A stretch of 13,857 bases of DNA from Paenibacillaceae bacterium (GTDB lineage Bacteria > Bacillota > Bacilli > Paenibacillales > NBRC-103111), in NCBI GenBank assembly GCA_020697475.1, contig JAJFMO010000023.1, positions 1 through 13,857 on the forward strand. Direction: 5' to 3'. The first letter of the stretch is position 1, and every line of letters begins with the position of its first letter. The notes below the pieces were generated by a model that saw only the letters and a list, made by a program, of their open reading frames with translations, made no database searches and was not told the DNA's origin. The position numbers and the translations under genes are program-made. Positions 6,225 through 13,345 of the stretch are shown here, one piece after another.

Positions 6225-6407
6225 CTAACGACTGCCACAGACGCTATTGCTGCAAAATGAACTCATCCATGATTCTAACGATTGCTACAAACGGTATTTG
6301 CCAATTTGGGCGCCATTTTCGACTAAAATCGCAAAATAGCGCCGTACACAATCGTTAGCGCTTCGTAATCGGGAAAAGACCCAAATAGCGTCAATTGCAA
6401 TCGTTAC
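6225..6407. repeat. Four-copy 25-nt nested inverted repeat cluster between convergent genes
   Basis: Four 25-nt units with pattern YTAACGAYTG... ending ACGSTATTT: 6225-6249 and 6275-6299 on plus, 6334-6358 and 6383-6407 on minus. The pairs are nested (1 with 4, 2 with 3) and the unit starts are spaced about 50, 59 and 49 nt apart. The spacers are unrelated to each other, apart from ATTTT/AAAAT pairing in the central one. The last unit overlaps the asnO stop codon. The cluster fills the 219-nt space between the sulfatase and asnO and could act as a transcription barrier or be a miniature palindromic mobile repeat. Confidence 0.85.
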
Positions 6408-8248
6408 ACAATCGACACTTTATACTGCTTCAACCATACATACACTTGCCCCAGCCAGGCGAAAAATTGCGGCCCGGTCATCAGCTGCCCGAACCACGGG
6501 AGCTGGAATTGCCCGGCTCCGTCGGCGGCCAACTCGCGAATTCGCTCGACGTGCACGAGCTCTCCCAGCGGAGTGGACGTGTCGTTCAATATTTCCAGAG
6601 CCCAATTTTTCACCGCCCGATCGTACCCGGGATTGTGCGTCTTCGGATACGGGCTTTTCTTGCGGAACAGCACCTCATCGGGCAGCCAGCCCCGCATCGC
6701 CTCGCGCAGCACACCTTTCTCCCGCCCGCCGGCCATCTTCATTTCCCACGGAATATTCCACACATACTCAACCAACCGATGATCGCAAAAAGGTACCCGC
6801 ACCTCCAAGCCGACCGCCATGCTCATCCGATCTTTGCGGTCGAGCAGAGTCGGCATGAAGCGGGTGATGTTGAGCCACGACATTTCGCGAATCCGCGCTT
6901 GAGCAGCGTCTTCCCCGGCAAGCCGCGGCACTTCGTCCAGCGCCTGCTCATACCGCTCGCGCACATACTTTTCCGGCTTGATCCAATCCGCCAGCTGCGG
7001 CGAGAGCAACTCCTCCCGTGCCTTTACCGAGAGCGCCCAAGGGAAAATATCCGCCTCCAGCGATTCCTTGCGGTGAAACCACGGGTATCCGCCGAATATT
7101 TCGTCCGCCGCTTCGCCGGAAATCGCCACCGTGGCATCTTTCTTAATTTCCCGGCAAAATAATAACAAGGAGCCGTCGACATCCGCCATCCCCGGAAAAT
7201 CGCGAGCCGTCACCGCCGCCTTCAGCGATTCGACCAGCTCCGGCGTGTCGAACTGGATCCAGTGGTGCGTCGTCCCGAGGTGATCCGCCATCTTGCGGAT
7301 CCACGGCGCATCGGCGTTCGGCTGAAACGCGTTCGCCTTAAAATATTTGTCGTTGTCGACATAATCGACCGAATATGTGTGAACGACGCCGCGCCCTTGT
7401 TCGTTATAATAATCCGCGGCGAACGAGGTCAACGCGCTCGAATCAAGCCCGCCCGACAGCAGCGCGCAGACGGGCACGTCGGAGACAAGCTGCCGTTGCA
7501 CCGTATCGTGCAGCAGCTCACGCACTTTAGCGGCCGTCGCCGCCGCATCGTCGGTATGTGGAGCGCTAACCAGCGTCCAATACTTATAAACATTCAGCCC
7601 GCCGCGATCGAACACCGCCGCGTGCCCCGGCTTCAGCTCCTCCATGCCTTTGTAGACGCCATGGCCCGGCGTACGCGCCGGGCCGATCGCGAACAGCTCC
7701 GCCAGGCCTTGAGAATCCACTTCGGCATGCACATCGCGATGAGCTAGTATCGCTTTCGGCTCGGAACCGAACAGGAAGCGGCCGCCTTGCGCCATGAAGA
7801 ACAACGGCTTGACGCCGAGCCGGTCGCGGGCAAGGAAGAGCGCTTGCTCCTTGCTGCTCCATACGGCGAAAGCGAAAATCCCGTTGAACCGTTCGACGCA
7901 AGGCCGCCCCCATTCGATAAAAGCAATTAGCAGCACCTCGGTATCGCAATGGGTGCGGAACTCCCAGCCGCGCCCTTCCAATTCCTGACGAAGCTCGTTT
8001 GCATTATACAACTCGCCGTTATAAACAAGCACATACGTATGGCCGCCGACCTTTCTTTCCATTGGCTGCGCTCCGTTTTCCGGGTCGATTACGCTTAAGC
8101 GGCGATGTCCGAGGGCGCAAGCCTGTGTCAGCCACTCGCCCGAAGCATCCGGTCCACGCGGGGCCAACGTCTCCGTCATCCGTTCCAACACAGCCATCTC
8201 CCGCGTTAGATCGGCATCGTATTCCACCCATCCGGTAATCCCGCACAT
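6404..8248 (-). CDS. asnO: Asparagine synthase (glutamine-hydrolysing), AsnO-like
   Basis: 614-aa class II glutamine amidotransferase fused to an ATP-dependent synthetase: aspartate, glutamine and ATP give asparagine, glutamate, AMP and PPi in the cytosol. Cys2 of MCGITGW is the N-terminal nucleophile exposed after Met removal. Glutaminase-domain landmarks are RRLSVID (49-55), YNGELYN (77-83), HCDTE (100-104) and the FNGIFAFAVW stretch. The synthetase domain has the PP-loop SGGLDSS (265-271), then SGEAADEIFGGYPW and LLDRKDRMSMAVGLEVRVPF. The length equals B. subtilis AsnO (YisO, 614 aa) better than AsnB or AsnH, hence the symbol; asnB is the alternative name. RBS AAAGGA is 9 nt before ATG 8248. 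It is transcribed alone, away from the tRNAs and toward the sulfatase. The promoter is not clear. Confidence 0.93.
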   Translation of the reverse strand: MCGITGWVEYDADLTREMAVLERMTETLAPRGPDASGEWLTQACALGHRRLSVIDPENGAQPMERKVGGHTYVLVYNGELYNANELRQELEGRGWEFRTHCDTEVLLIAFIEWGRPCVERFNGIFAFAVWSSKEQALFLARDRLGVKPLFFMAQGGRFLFGSEPKAILAHRDVHAEVDSQGLAELFAIGPARTPGHGVYKGMEELKPGHAAVFDRGGLNVYKYWTLVSAPHTDDAAATAAKVRELLHDTVQRQLVSDVPVCALLSGGLDSSALTSFAADYYNEQGRGVVHTYSVDYVDNDKYFKANAFQPNADAPWIRKMADHLGTTHHWIQFDTPELVESLKAAVTARDFPGMADVDGSLLLFCREIKKDATVAISGEAADEIFGGYPWFHRKESLEADIFPWALSVKAREELLSPQLADWIKPEKYVRERYEQALDEVPRLAGEDAAQARIREMSWLNITRFMPTLLDRKDRMSMAVGLEVRVPFCDHRLVEYVWNIPWEMKMAGGREKGVLREAMRGWLPDEVLFRKKSPYPKTHNPGYDRAVKNWALEILNDTSTPLGELVHVERIRELAADGAGQFQLPWFGQLMTGPQFFAWLGQVYVWLKQYKVSIV

Positions 8249-8317
8249 GGACGCTCATCCTTTCGGTGTTAAGTTTCCTTACAACACAAAACTATGCGCT
8301 TTAACAAGATATAATGT

Positions 8318-8347
8318 CTGTCCTTGATTTTCTGGAACTGCTATGAT
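8318..8347 (+). promoter_or_regulatory. Possible extended -10 promoter for the tRNA pair
   Basis: TGC-TATGAT (8339-8347) is an extended -10 with a weak -35 CTGTCC (8318-8323, 18-nt spacer). It would start transcription about 45 nt before tRNA-Gly. A separate TATAAT at 8310-8315 has no recognisable -35, so the assignment is tentative. Confidence 0.35.
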
Positions 8348-8401
8348 AACATGATTCATGTTTCGCCGATAAGGGGATCGCGACAATATTTGTTTATATA
8401 T

Positions 8402-8472
8402 GCGGGTGTAGTTCAATGGCAGAACGCCAGCTTCCCAAGCTTGAGGCGAGGGTTCGATTCCCTTCACCCGCT
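8402..8472 (+). tRNA. tRNA-Gly (anticodon CCC)
   Basis: 71-nt cloverleaf: acceptor GCGGGTG / CACCCGC, D stem GTTC / GAAC, anticodon loop TTCCCAA (8432-8438) with CCC at 8434-8436 reading GGG codons, T arm GAGGG-TTCGATT-CCCTT and discriminator T. CCA is not encoded. The anticodon stem CCAGC/GCTTG carries one C-U mismatch at the second pair (8428 against 8442). Confidence 0.93.
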
Positions 8473-8502
8473 TTTTGTAACTTTCTATTTGGGTTTAAGT
8501 AT

Positions 8503-8576
8503 GTCCTAGTAGCTCAGTTGGATAGAGCAACAGCCTTCTAAGCTGTGGGTCGGGGGTTCGAATCCCTCCTGGGACG
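8503..8576 (+). tRNA. tRNA-Arg (anticodon TCT)
   Basis: 74-nt cloverleaf: acceptor GTCCTAG / CTGGGAC with one G-U pair, D arm GCTC...GAGC, anticodon stem ACAGC/GCTGT with loop CTTCTAA and anticodon TCT (8537-8539) reading AGA/AGG, T loop TTCGAAT and discriminator G. CCA is not encoded. It lies 30 nt after tRNA-Gly and is probably cotranscribed with it. Confidence 0.96.
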
Positions 8577-8641
8577 TTTCACGGCACACTACATGGCAAG
8601 ACAGGAACAACTTCACAACCAGCCGACAAGCCCGCGAACAT

Positions 8642-8673
8642 CCCTTGTACCAAGGGGGCAGCGGTGTTTTTTT
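8642..8673 (+). terminator. Probable terminator after the tRNA pair
   Basis: Hairpin CCCTTG-TAC-CAAGGG (8642-8656), then a T7 run at 8667-8673. The 10-nt gap between stem and T tract is longer than usual; pairing of flanking ACA with TGT could close it. Confidence 0.55.
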
Positions 8674-8695
8674 GTTTATAGAATTTATACAATTG

Positions 8696-8750
8696 GGGGT
8701 CCCCGCAAAGTACTTGAGACAACTTCGAAGCCAAGCTTCACTTTGTGGGG
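8696..8750 (+). repeat. 55-nt leader hairpin element, copy C (ysoA leader)
   Basis: GGGGT, arm CCCCGCAAAGT, 15 nt, perfect inner hairpin GAAGC-CAA-GCTTC directly stacked on the closing arm ACTTTGTGGGG. This is the best-folded of the four copies. It ends 6 nt before the GGGAGG ribosome binding site of the next gene. A -10-like TATACAAT lies just upstream (8686-8693) without a good -35, so the element may begin right at the transcript's 5' end. Confidence 0.87.
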
Positions 8751-8771
8751 ATTTATGGGAGGTCGATGCGC

Positions 8772-9752
8772 GTGAGCGGCGGCGAATGGGACATGGAGCA
8801 AAGGAATAATGTCGTGCTGTTGCCGGGCACCGTTGACTATTACCAAATTGAATTGACGAAGATGCTTGAAGAAGAACGATACGGCGAAGCTGTCGAATTG
8901 CTGGCTTTCCTGCTCCAATGCCGCCCGGTGGACAGCCAAACCGAAGAAGAATGGAGAACGTTGTCGGAATGGCTGAAAAACTCGTTTTCCGTCGGATCTC
9001 CGGTCGAATTTGGCAAAAGAAGCCCGTCATCGAATGAGTCGGAACAATTTTCAGATGAAGACGAGGAAGAGCTGACCGAAGGCCGGCTCGTTCGTCTTCG
9101 CTGGCAGAGCAAAGCCGGCCGCGACCTTGGCTTTGTCCGGCAATTGCTGGACAGCTTGAAGCGTGCGGAGGCGATGGCTGAACAGATTGAAGCGATCGAG
9201 CAGCTTTCCCAGATCGACAACCCCGACATTGCCGGAGAGCTCATTGAATGGCTTGGTTCCACCGTCGTTCATCCGCTTGTGATGTTCAAAGGGCTGCAGG
9301 CCTTAAAGGGAAAAGGAATGACCGGCGAATTCGCAGTGCCCAAGAGGAGCGGGGCGGTTGTCGTGCGAATCGAAGATACGCCTGTGAGCCGCGAAGATTA
9401 CCCTCCGCCAATTGCAGAAATCTGGTGTCGTCTGGCAGACGAGAGCGTACACGACGGTGCGGAAATTGCTGAATTCGCCAAAGTCATGCTGCAGGAATTC
9501 ATTGCATTCATTTATACCACGCCAATCTACAAACAGTTGGTCGAGCTTAACCAAGAAGAAACGGAAGCTTGGGCGGCCGCGCTTCATACCACCGTGATGG
9601 ACCTGTTGCCGCCGTCGGAATCAAGCGGGGCATCGACGCTCGCGGAACGATACGGCATTGCAGGCGAATCTGACCGCCGTACGTTCGAGCAAGCTCTTAC
9701 TTATATAAGAAGGTTTACGTCACAGGTTTACCGTCTACCGCCGCTTTCTTGA
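8772..9752 (+). CDS. ysoA: YsoA-like protein of unknown function (helical repeat/TPR-like) upstream of tig
   Basis: About 326-aa soluble protein with no signal peptide. Sequence is mostly helical. The N-terminal part (YYQIELTKMLEEERYGEAVELLAFLLQ) looks like a TPR-type helix pair. The middle (QIDNPDIAGELIEWLGS then VVHPLVMFKGLQALKGKGM) resembles a HEAT-like repeat. A charged linker rich in Ser and Glu lies near residues 75-100. B. subtilis ysoA, a TPR-annotated gene of similar length (~330 aa), sits directly before tig; position and length support homology, function does not follow. GTG 8772 is chosen because GGAGG (8758-8762) lies 9 nt upstream; ATG 8766 has only 3 nt and ATG 8793 no RBS. Its leader is copy C of the hairpin element and its stop codon lies within the tig -35. 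Confidence 0.72.
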   Translation: MSGGEWDMEQRNNVVLLPGTVDYYQIELTKMLEEERYGEAVELLAFLLQCRPVDSQTEEEWRTLSEWLKNSFSVGSPVEFGKRSPSSNESEQFSDEDEEELTEGRLVRLRWQSKAGRDLGFVRQLLDSLKRAEAMAEQIEAIEQLSQIDNPDIAGELIEWLGSTVVHPLVMFKGLQALKGKGMTGEFAVPKRSGAVVVRIEDTPVSREDYPPPIAEIWCRLADESVHDGAEIAEFAKVMLQEFIAFIYTTPIYKQLVELNQEETEAWAAALHTTVMDLLPPSESSGASTLAERYGIAGESDRRTFEQALTYIRRFTSQVYRLPPLS

Positions 9753-9777
9753 AATGAGGGAATGATATGGTTATAAT
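9749..9777 (+). promoter_or_regulatory. Sigma-A promoter of tig
   Basis: TTGAAA (9749-9754), a 17-nt spacer and TATAAT (9772-9777). The -35 overlaps the TGA stop of the preceding gene (9750-9752). The predicted start near 9784 gives a leader of about 58 nt. Confidence 0.85.
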
Positions 9778-9841
9778 GGAGTGGTTATATTGACAAGCGT
9801 ACGACAATGTGCAGGCAAATTTTTGGAGGGGAAAGCATAAA

Positions 9842-11143
9842 ATGAAAGCAAGCTGGGAAAAAATAGAGAAGAACCTTGGGGTTCTTACGGTTGAAGTTGA
9901 GAGCGAGAAAGTGAATCAAGCGATCGATAAGGCGTTCAAGAAAGTCGTTGCCAAGGTAGCTGTTCCGGGTTTCCGCAAAGGTAAAGTGCCGCGCTCGATT
10001 TTCGAGAAGCGATACGGTGTAGAGAGTCTTTACAACGATGCCATGGATTTCATCCTGCAAGATTCCTATGTGGAAGCGGTGGAAGAGACCGGCATCGAGC
10101 CGATTGACCGCCCCGATGTCGATATTCAACAGTTCGCCAAGGACCAGGAGTTCAAGTTCACTGCCAAGGTGCAGGTGAAACCGGAAGTCACGCTCGGCGA
10201 GTACAAAGGAATTGAAGTCGAAGAAACGAGCGCCGAGGTGTCGGAAGAAGACATCGCCGCTGAGTTGAAACGACTGCAAGAACGTCATGCCGAGGTCGTT
10301 GTACTCGATGACGGGAAAGCGGAGCAAGGCGATATTACTTCGATCGATTTCGAAGGATTCGTTGACGGAGTGCCTTTCGAAGGCGGCAAAGCCGAGAAGT
10401 ATTCGCTCGAGATCGGGTCGAACAGTTTCATTCCCGGATTCGAGGATCAGATCGTCGGCATGGAGCTCGGTGAAGAAAGAGAAATCAACGTGACGTTCCC
10501 CGAGCAGTATCATTCCGAGGAACTCAAGGGCAAAGCGGCTGTGTTCAAGGTGAAATTGCAGGAGCTCAGACGGAAGAACTTGCCTGAGCTCGACGATGAA
10601 TTCGCCAAGGACGTCAGCGAATTCGATACTCTCGAAGAATTCAAGCAAGACATCGTAGATCGGTTGAAGAAGCAGAAGCAGGACGAGCAGAAACGCACCC
10701 GCGAGACGGAAGTGGTTGAGAAGGCTGCCGCAGCCGCTACCGTGGACGTTCCCGAGGTAATGGTGGAGAACGAAGTCGAGCACATGCTGCGTGATTTCGA
10801 GAACCGCTTGCGGATGCAAGGAATGAACTTGGAGCTGTACTATCAGTTCTCCGGCCAAAGCGAAGATTCGATGAGAGAGCAGATGCGTTCCGATGCGCGG
10901 ACGAGAGTGCTCAACAATCTGGTCCTTGAAGCGATCGTAGCCGCCGAGAAGATCGAAGTGTCGGAAGAGGAAGTCGCCGAGGAGTTGCAGACGCTTGCCG
11001 ACAGGTATCAGCGCCCGGTCGAAGAACTTCGCGAAGCGTATGAGGTAAACGGGACGTTGGAAAGTCTGAAGGAGAACTTGGGAATTCGCAAAGCGATCGA
11101 TTTCCTGGTCGAAAACAGCAAAGTGAAGAGCGGCGCCGCTTGA
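9842..11143 (+). CDS. tig: Trigger factor, ribosome-associated chaperone and peptidyl-prolyl isomerase
   Basis: 433 aa, normal for the family. It binds ribosomal protein L23 at the tunnel exit and shields nascent chains. The N-terminal ribosome-binding domain (about 1-145) contains the signature VPGFRKGKVPRSIFEKRYG. The FKBP-type PPIase domain (about 150-245) contains GDITSIDFEGFVDG, SNSFIPGFEDQIVGMELGE and VTFPEQYHSEELKGK. The helical C-terminal chaperone domain runs to the end. RBS GGAGGGG (9825-9831) lies 10-12 nt before the ATG. It has its own promoter and its own terminator before clpP, so tig and clpP need not be coregulated despite adjacency. Confidence 0.98.
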   Translation: MKASWEKIEKNLGVLTVEVESEKVNQAIDKAFKKVVAKVAVPGFRKGKVPRSIFEKRYGVESLYNDAMDFILQDSYVEAVEETGIEPIDRPDVDIQQFAKDQEFKFTAKVQVKPEVTLGEYKGIEVEETSAEVSEEDIAAELKRLQERHAEVVVLDDGKAEQGDITSIDFEGFVDGVPFEGGKAEKYSLEIGSNSFIPGFEDQIVGMELGEEREINVTFPEQYHSEELKGKAAVFKVKLQELRRKNLPELDDEFAKDVSEFDTLEEFKQDIVDRLKKQKQDEQKRTRETEVVEKAAAAATVDVPEVMVENEVEHMLRDFENRLRMQGMNLELYYQFSGQSEDSMREQMRSDARTRVLNNLVLEAIVAAEKIEVSEEEVAEELQTLADRYQRPVEELREAYEVNGTLESLKENLGIRKAIDFLVENSKVKSGAA

Positions 11144-11165
11144 TTCTATAGCGTACAAGGAGACG

Positions 11166-11199
11166 AAAGGCACGTGATGGACTGCGTGTCTTTTATTTT
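11166..11199 (+). terminator. Intrinsic terminator of tig
   Basis: AAAGGCACG (11166-11174) pairs with CGTGTCTTT (11185-11193), 9 bp with one G-U pair, 10-nt loop, followed by TATTTT. Directly downstream, TTCCAAA-CGGA-TTTGGAA (11198-11215) forms a second perfect 7-bp hairpin that overlaps the clpP -35 region. Confidence 0.8.
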
Positions 11200-11209
11200 C
11201 CAAACGGAT

Positions 11210-11239
11210 TTGGAATCTGGCCGCCAAACATGATAAGAT
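11210..11239 (+). promoter_or_regulatory. Possible sigma-A promoter of clpP
   Basis: TTGGAA (11210-11215), an 18-nt spacer and TAAGAT (11234-11239): 4/6 matches each. It is the best candidate between the tig terminator and clpP. The -35 lies in the right arm of a perfect 18-bp palindrome (11198-11215), which might be an operator. No CtsR tandem heptamer is present here. Confidence 0.45.
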
Positions 11240-11285
11240 GAAAGTTGAAGGAACATTTTTCACGCGGGGAGGGAAGATTGGAACG

Positions 11286-11885
11286 ATGAGTCTTATACCC
11301 ATGGTTGTGGAGCAGGAAAGCCGGGGGGAGCGCTCTTACGATATTTATTCGCGTCTCCTAAAGGATCGCATTATATTTATCGGGACCCCGATCGACGACG
11401 ACGTTGCCAATCTAGTCATCGCCCAACTGCTGTTTTTGTCCGCTCAGGACGCGGATAAGGACATCTCTTTGTATATCAATTCTCCTGGCGGTTCCGTTAC
11501 AGCCGGGATGGGCATTTACGATACGATGCAATTCATCAAGCCGGATGTCTCGACGATCTGCGTCGGCATGGCGGCCAGCATGGGCTCTTTACTGCTCACG
11601 GCAGGCGCCAAGGGCAAGAGGTTCTCGCTTCCCAACAGCGAAGTGATGATTCATCAGCCCCTCGGAGGGGTTCAAGGCCAGGCGACGGATATCAAGATTC
11701 ATGCCGACTGGATTTTGAAGACGAAGCGGAAGTTGAACGAAATCTATGTGCATCATACTGGCCAACCGTATGAGAAGATCGACAGGGATACGGATCGGGA
11801 CAATTTCATGAGCGCCGAAGAAGCCAAAGCTTACGGCCTGATTGATGAAGTGATTGCTCGTAACGATTTGGGAGCTAAGGGGTGA
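11286..11885 (+). CDS. clpP: ATP-dependent Clp protease proteolytic subunit
   Basis: 199-aa serine protease forming a 14-subunit barrel that works with ClpX (and ClpC/ClpE if present). The catalytic triad is visible: Ser98 in GMAASMGS, His123 in MIHQPLGG and Asp172 in DRDNFMSAEEA. The N-terminus MSLIPMVVEQESRGERSYDIYSRLL is typical of the mature Firmicute form. ATG 11286 follows RBS GGGGAGGG (11266-11273) by 12 nt; the upstream ATG 11238 would add 16 atypical residues. clpX starts 4 nt after its stop, so the two are translated from one message. In B. subtilis clpP lies elsewhere; here it is between tig and clpX as in many other bacteria. Confidence 0.98.
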   Translation: MSLIPMVVEQESRGERSYDIYSRLLKDRIIFIGTPIDDDVANLVIAQLLFLSAQDADKDISLYINSPGGSVTAGMGIYDTMQFIKPDVSTICVGMAASMGSLLLTAGAKGKRFSLPNSEVMIHQPLGGVQGQATDIKIHADWILKTKRKLNEIYVHHTGQPYEKIDRDTDRDNFMSAEEAKAYGLIDEVIARNDLGAKG

Positions 11886-11889
11886 TTCC

Positions 11890-13173
11890 ATGTTTAAGTT
11901 TAATGATGAGAAGGGGCAATTGAAGTGCTCGTTCTGCGGCAAGTCTCAAGACCAAGTACGTAAGTTGGTGGCCGGTCCGGGTGTATATATTTGCGATGAA
12001 TGCATCGAATTATGCTCGGAGATTGTGGAGGAAGAACTGGGTCACGATGAAGAACTGGATCTGAAGGACATTCCGAAGCCGAAGGATATCCGGGTCATTC
12101 TGGATCAATACGTTATCGGACAGGAACAAGCCAAGAAGTCGCTTTCAGTCGCCGTTTACAACCACTACAAGCGGATTAATTCGCAAAGCAAGCTCGAAGA
12201 TGTGGAGTTGCAGAAGAGCAACATCGTGCTGCTGGGGCCGACGGGAAGCGGGAAGACGCTGCTCGCTCAGACTCTCGCGAAAATTTTGAACGTGCCGTTT
12301 GCGATCGCCGACGCGACTTCGCTGACCGAAGCCGGATATGTCGGGGAAGACGTGGAGAATATATTGCTCAAGTTGATCCAGGCCGCCGATTACGACGTGG
12401 AGAAAGCGGAGCGTGGAATCATTTATATTGACGAAATCGACAAGGTGGCGCGCAAGTCGGAGAATCCGTCGATTACCCGCGATGTGTCGGGCGAAGGCGT
12501 TCAACAAGCGCTGCTCAAGATTCTCGAAGGCACGGTTGCATCCGTACCTCCGCAAGGGGGAAGGAAGCATCCGCACCAAGAGTTTATCCAGATCGACACG
12601 ACGAACATTCTGTTCATCTGCGGCGGAGCGTTCGACGGACTGGAACAAATTATCAAGCGCCGGATCGGCAAGAAAGTGATCGGTTTCGGGAATCCGTCCG
12701 ACGGCAGCAAGCTGGAGCTGAAGCCAGGCGAATATTTGGCTATGGTGCTTCCTGAGGACTTGCTCAAGTACGGCTTAATCCCGGAATTCGTCGGACGGCT
12801 GCCGGTCATCTCGACACTGGAGCCGCTGGATGAGGAAGCTCTGGTCCGCATCTTGTCCGAGCCGAAGAACGCGCTGGTGAAGCAATACCAGAAGCTGCTG
12901 GAGATGGACAACGTCAAGCTCGAGTTCGACTCCGAAGCGCTGGAAGCGATCGCCAAGGAAGCGATCAAGCGCAACACCGGAGCGCGGGGACTCAGGGCGA
13001 TCATCGAAGGGATTATGCTCGACGTCATGTTCGAGGTACCGTCCCGCGACGATGTCGGCTCGTGTACCGTGACCAAGGACGTCGTGCTGAACAAGCTGGC
13101 GCCTGAGCTGAAGAAGAAGGACAACGTCAAGGAGCCGAAAGCTTCAACCAAGAAGAAGGAAGAGAGCGCCTAA
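11890..13173 (+). CDS. clpX: ClpX, AAA+ unfoldase subunit of the ClpXP protease
   Basis: 427-aa hexameric unfoldase that feeds tagged proteins to ClpP. The N-terminal zinc-binding domain has Cys13, Cys16, Cys35 and Cys38 (CSFC and CDEC). Then come Walker A GPTGSGKT (116-123), pore loop GYVG (149-152), Walker B IIYIDEID (177-184), the RKH-type loop GGRKHPHQE, the IGF tripeptide for ClpP docking in KKVIGFGNPSDG, and the sensor-2 region NTGARGLRAIIE. The C-terminus is a lysine-rich tail. All key motifs are intact. RBS AAGGGGTGA overlaps the clpP stop codon, indicating coupled translation. Confidence 0.98.
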   Translation: MFKFNDEKGQLKCSFCGKSQDQVRKLVAGPGVYICDECIELCSEIVEEELGHDEELDLKDIPKPKDIRVILDQYVIGQEQAKKSLSVAVYNHYKRINSQSKLEDVELQKSNIVLLGPTGSGKTLLAQTLAKILNVPFAIADATSLTEAGYVGEDVENILLKLIQAADYDVEKAERGIIYIDEIDKVARKSENPSITRDVSGEGVQQALLKILEGTVASVPPQGGRKHPHQEFIQIDTTNILFICGGAFDGLEQIIKRRIGKKVIGFGNPSDGSKLELKPGEYLAMVLPEDLLKYGLIPEFVGRLPVISTLEPLDEEALVRILSEPKNALVKQYQKLLEMDNVKLEFDSEALEAIAKEAIKRNTGARGLRAIIEGIMLDVMFEVPSRDDVGSCTVTKDVVLNKLAPELKKKDNVKEPKASTKKKEESA

Positions 13174-13345
13174 TATCAATGCCTGGTCACCGGGCGTTGA
13201 ATAATGGTTGCGTCGGCCATCGCATGATGGCTCGCCGCTTCCTCAATAGCCATACCACGTGCCTCCAAGCTGCCGATCGCCAGGGTCAAACCTCGCGTAA
13301 CGCGGCGCGGAGGACGTTTGCCATTTGGGAGAGGATGATGGGCTA
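13174..13345 (+). other. clpX-ispG intergenic leader with several hairpins
   Basis: 172 nt without a gene. It holds GCCTGG-TCA-CCGGGC (13184-13198), the perfect stem GCCATC-GCAT-GATGGC (13217-13232) and a longer imperfect stem with arms 13288-13297 and 13306-13319 just before the ispG RBS. None is followed by a T tract, so none is a convincing intrinsic terminator. No sigma-A promoter with good spacing was seen; ispG may be read from clpX or from an unseen promoter. Confidence 0.45.

Noticed and set aside
6225..6407. CRISPR-like pattern of ~25-nt repeats separated by ~25-nt spacers
   Set aside because: The repeats are in two orientations (two plus, two minus), only four copies exist with substantial differences between them, and no cas genes are present.
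6395..7162. 255-codon open frame on the plus strand
   Set aside because: It is the shadow of asnO and begins inside the repeat region with no RBS.
8264..8312. Sigma-E-like promoter for asnO on the minus strand (CATAGTTT as -10)
   Set aside because: The -10 matches only partly and no -35 at the right spacing fits, although B. subtilis asnO is sporulation-expressed.
8696..8750. T-box or known ligand riboswitch in the ysoA leader
   Set aside because: The element is only 55 nt, lacks T-box signatures and a terminator/antiterminator pair, and recurs before functionally unrelated genes.
9785..11302. 505-codon open frame on the minus strand
   Set aside because: It is the antisense shadow of tig, which has full-length homology signatures, a promoter and an RBS. 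The antisense frame is open because of tig codon bias.
13284..13290. GGTCAAA heptamer resembling half of a CtsR operator upstream of ispG
   Set aside because: There is no second heptamer at the required spacing, and ispG is not a known CtsR target.
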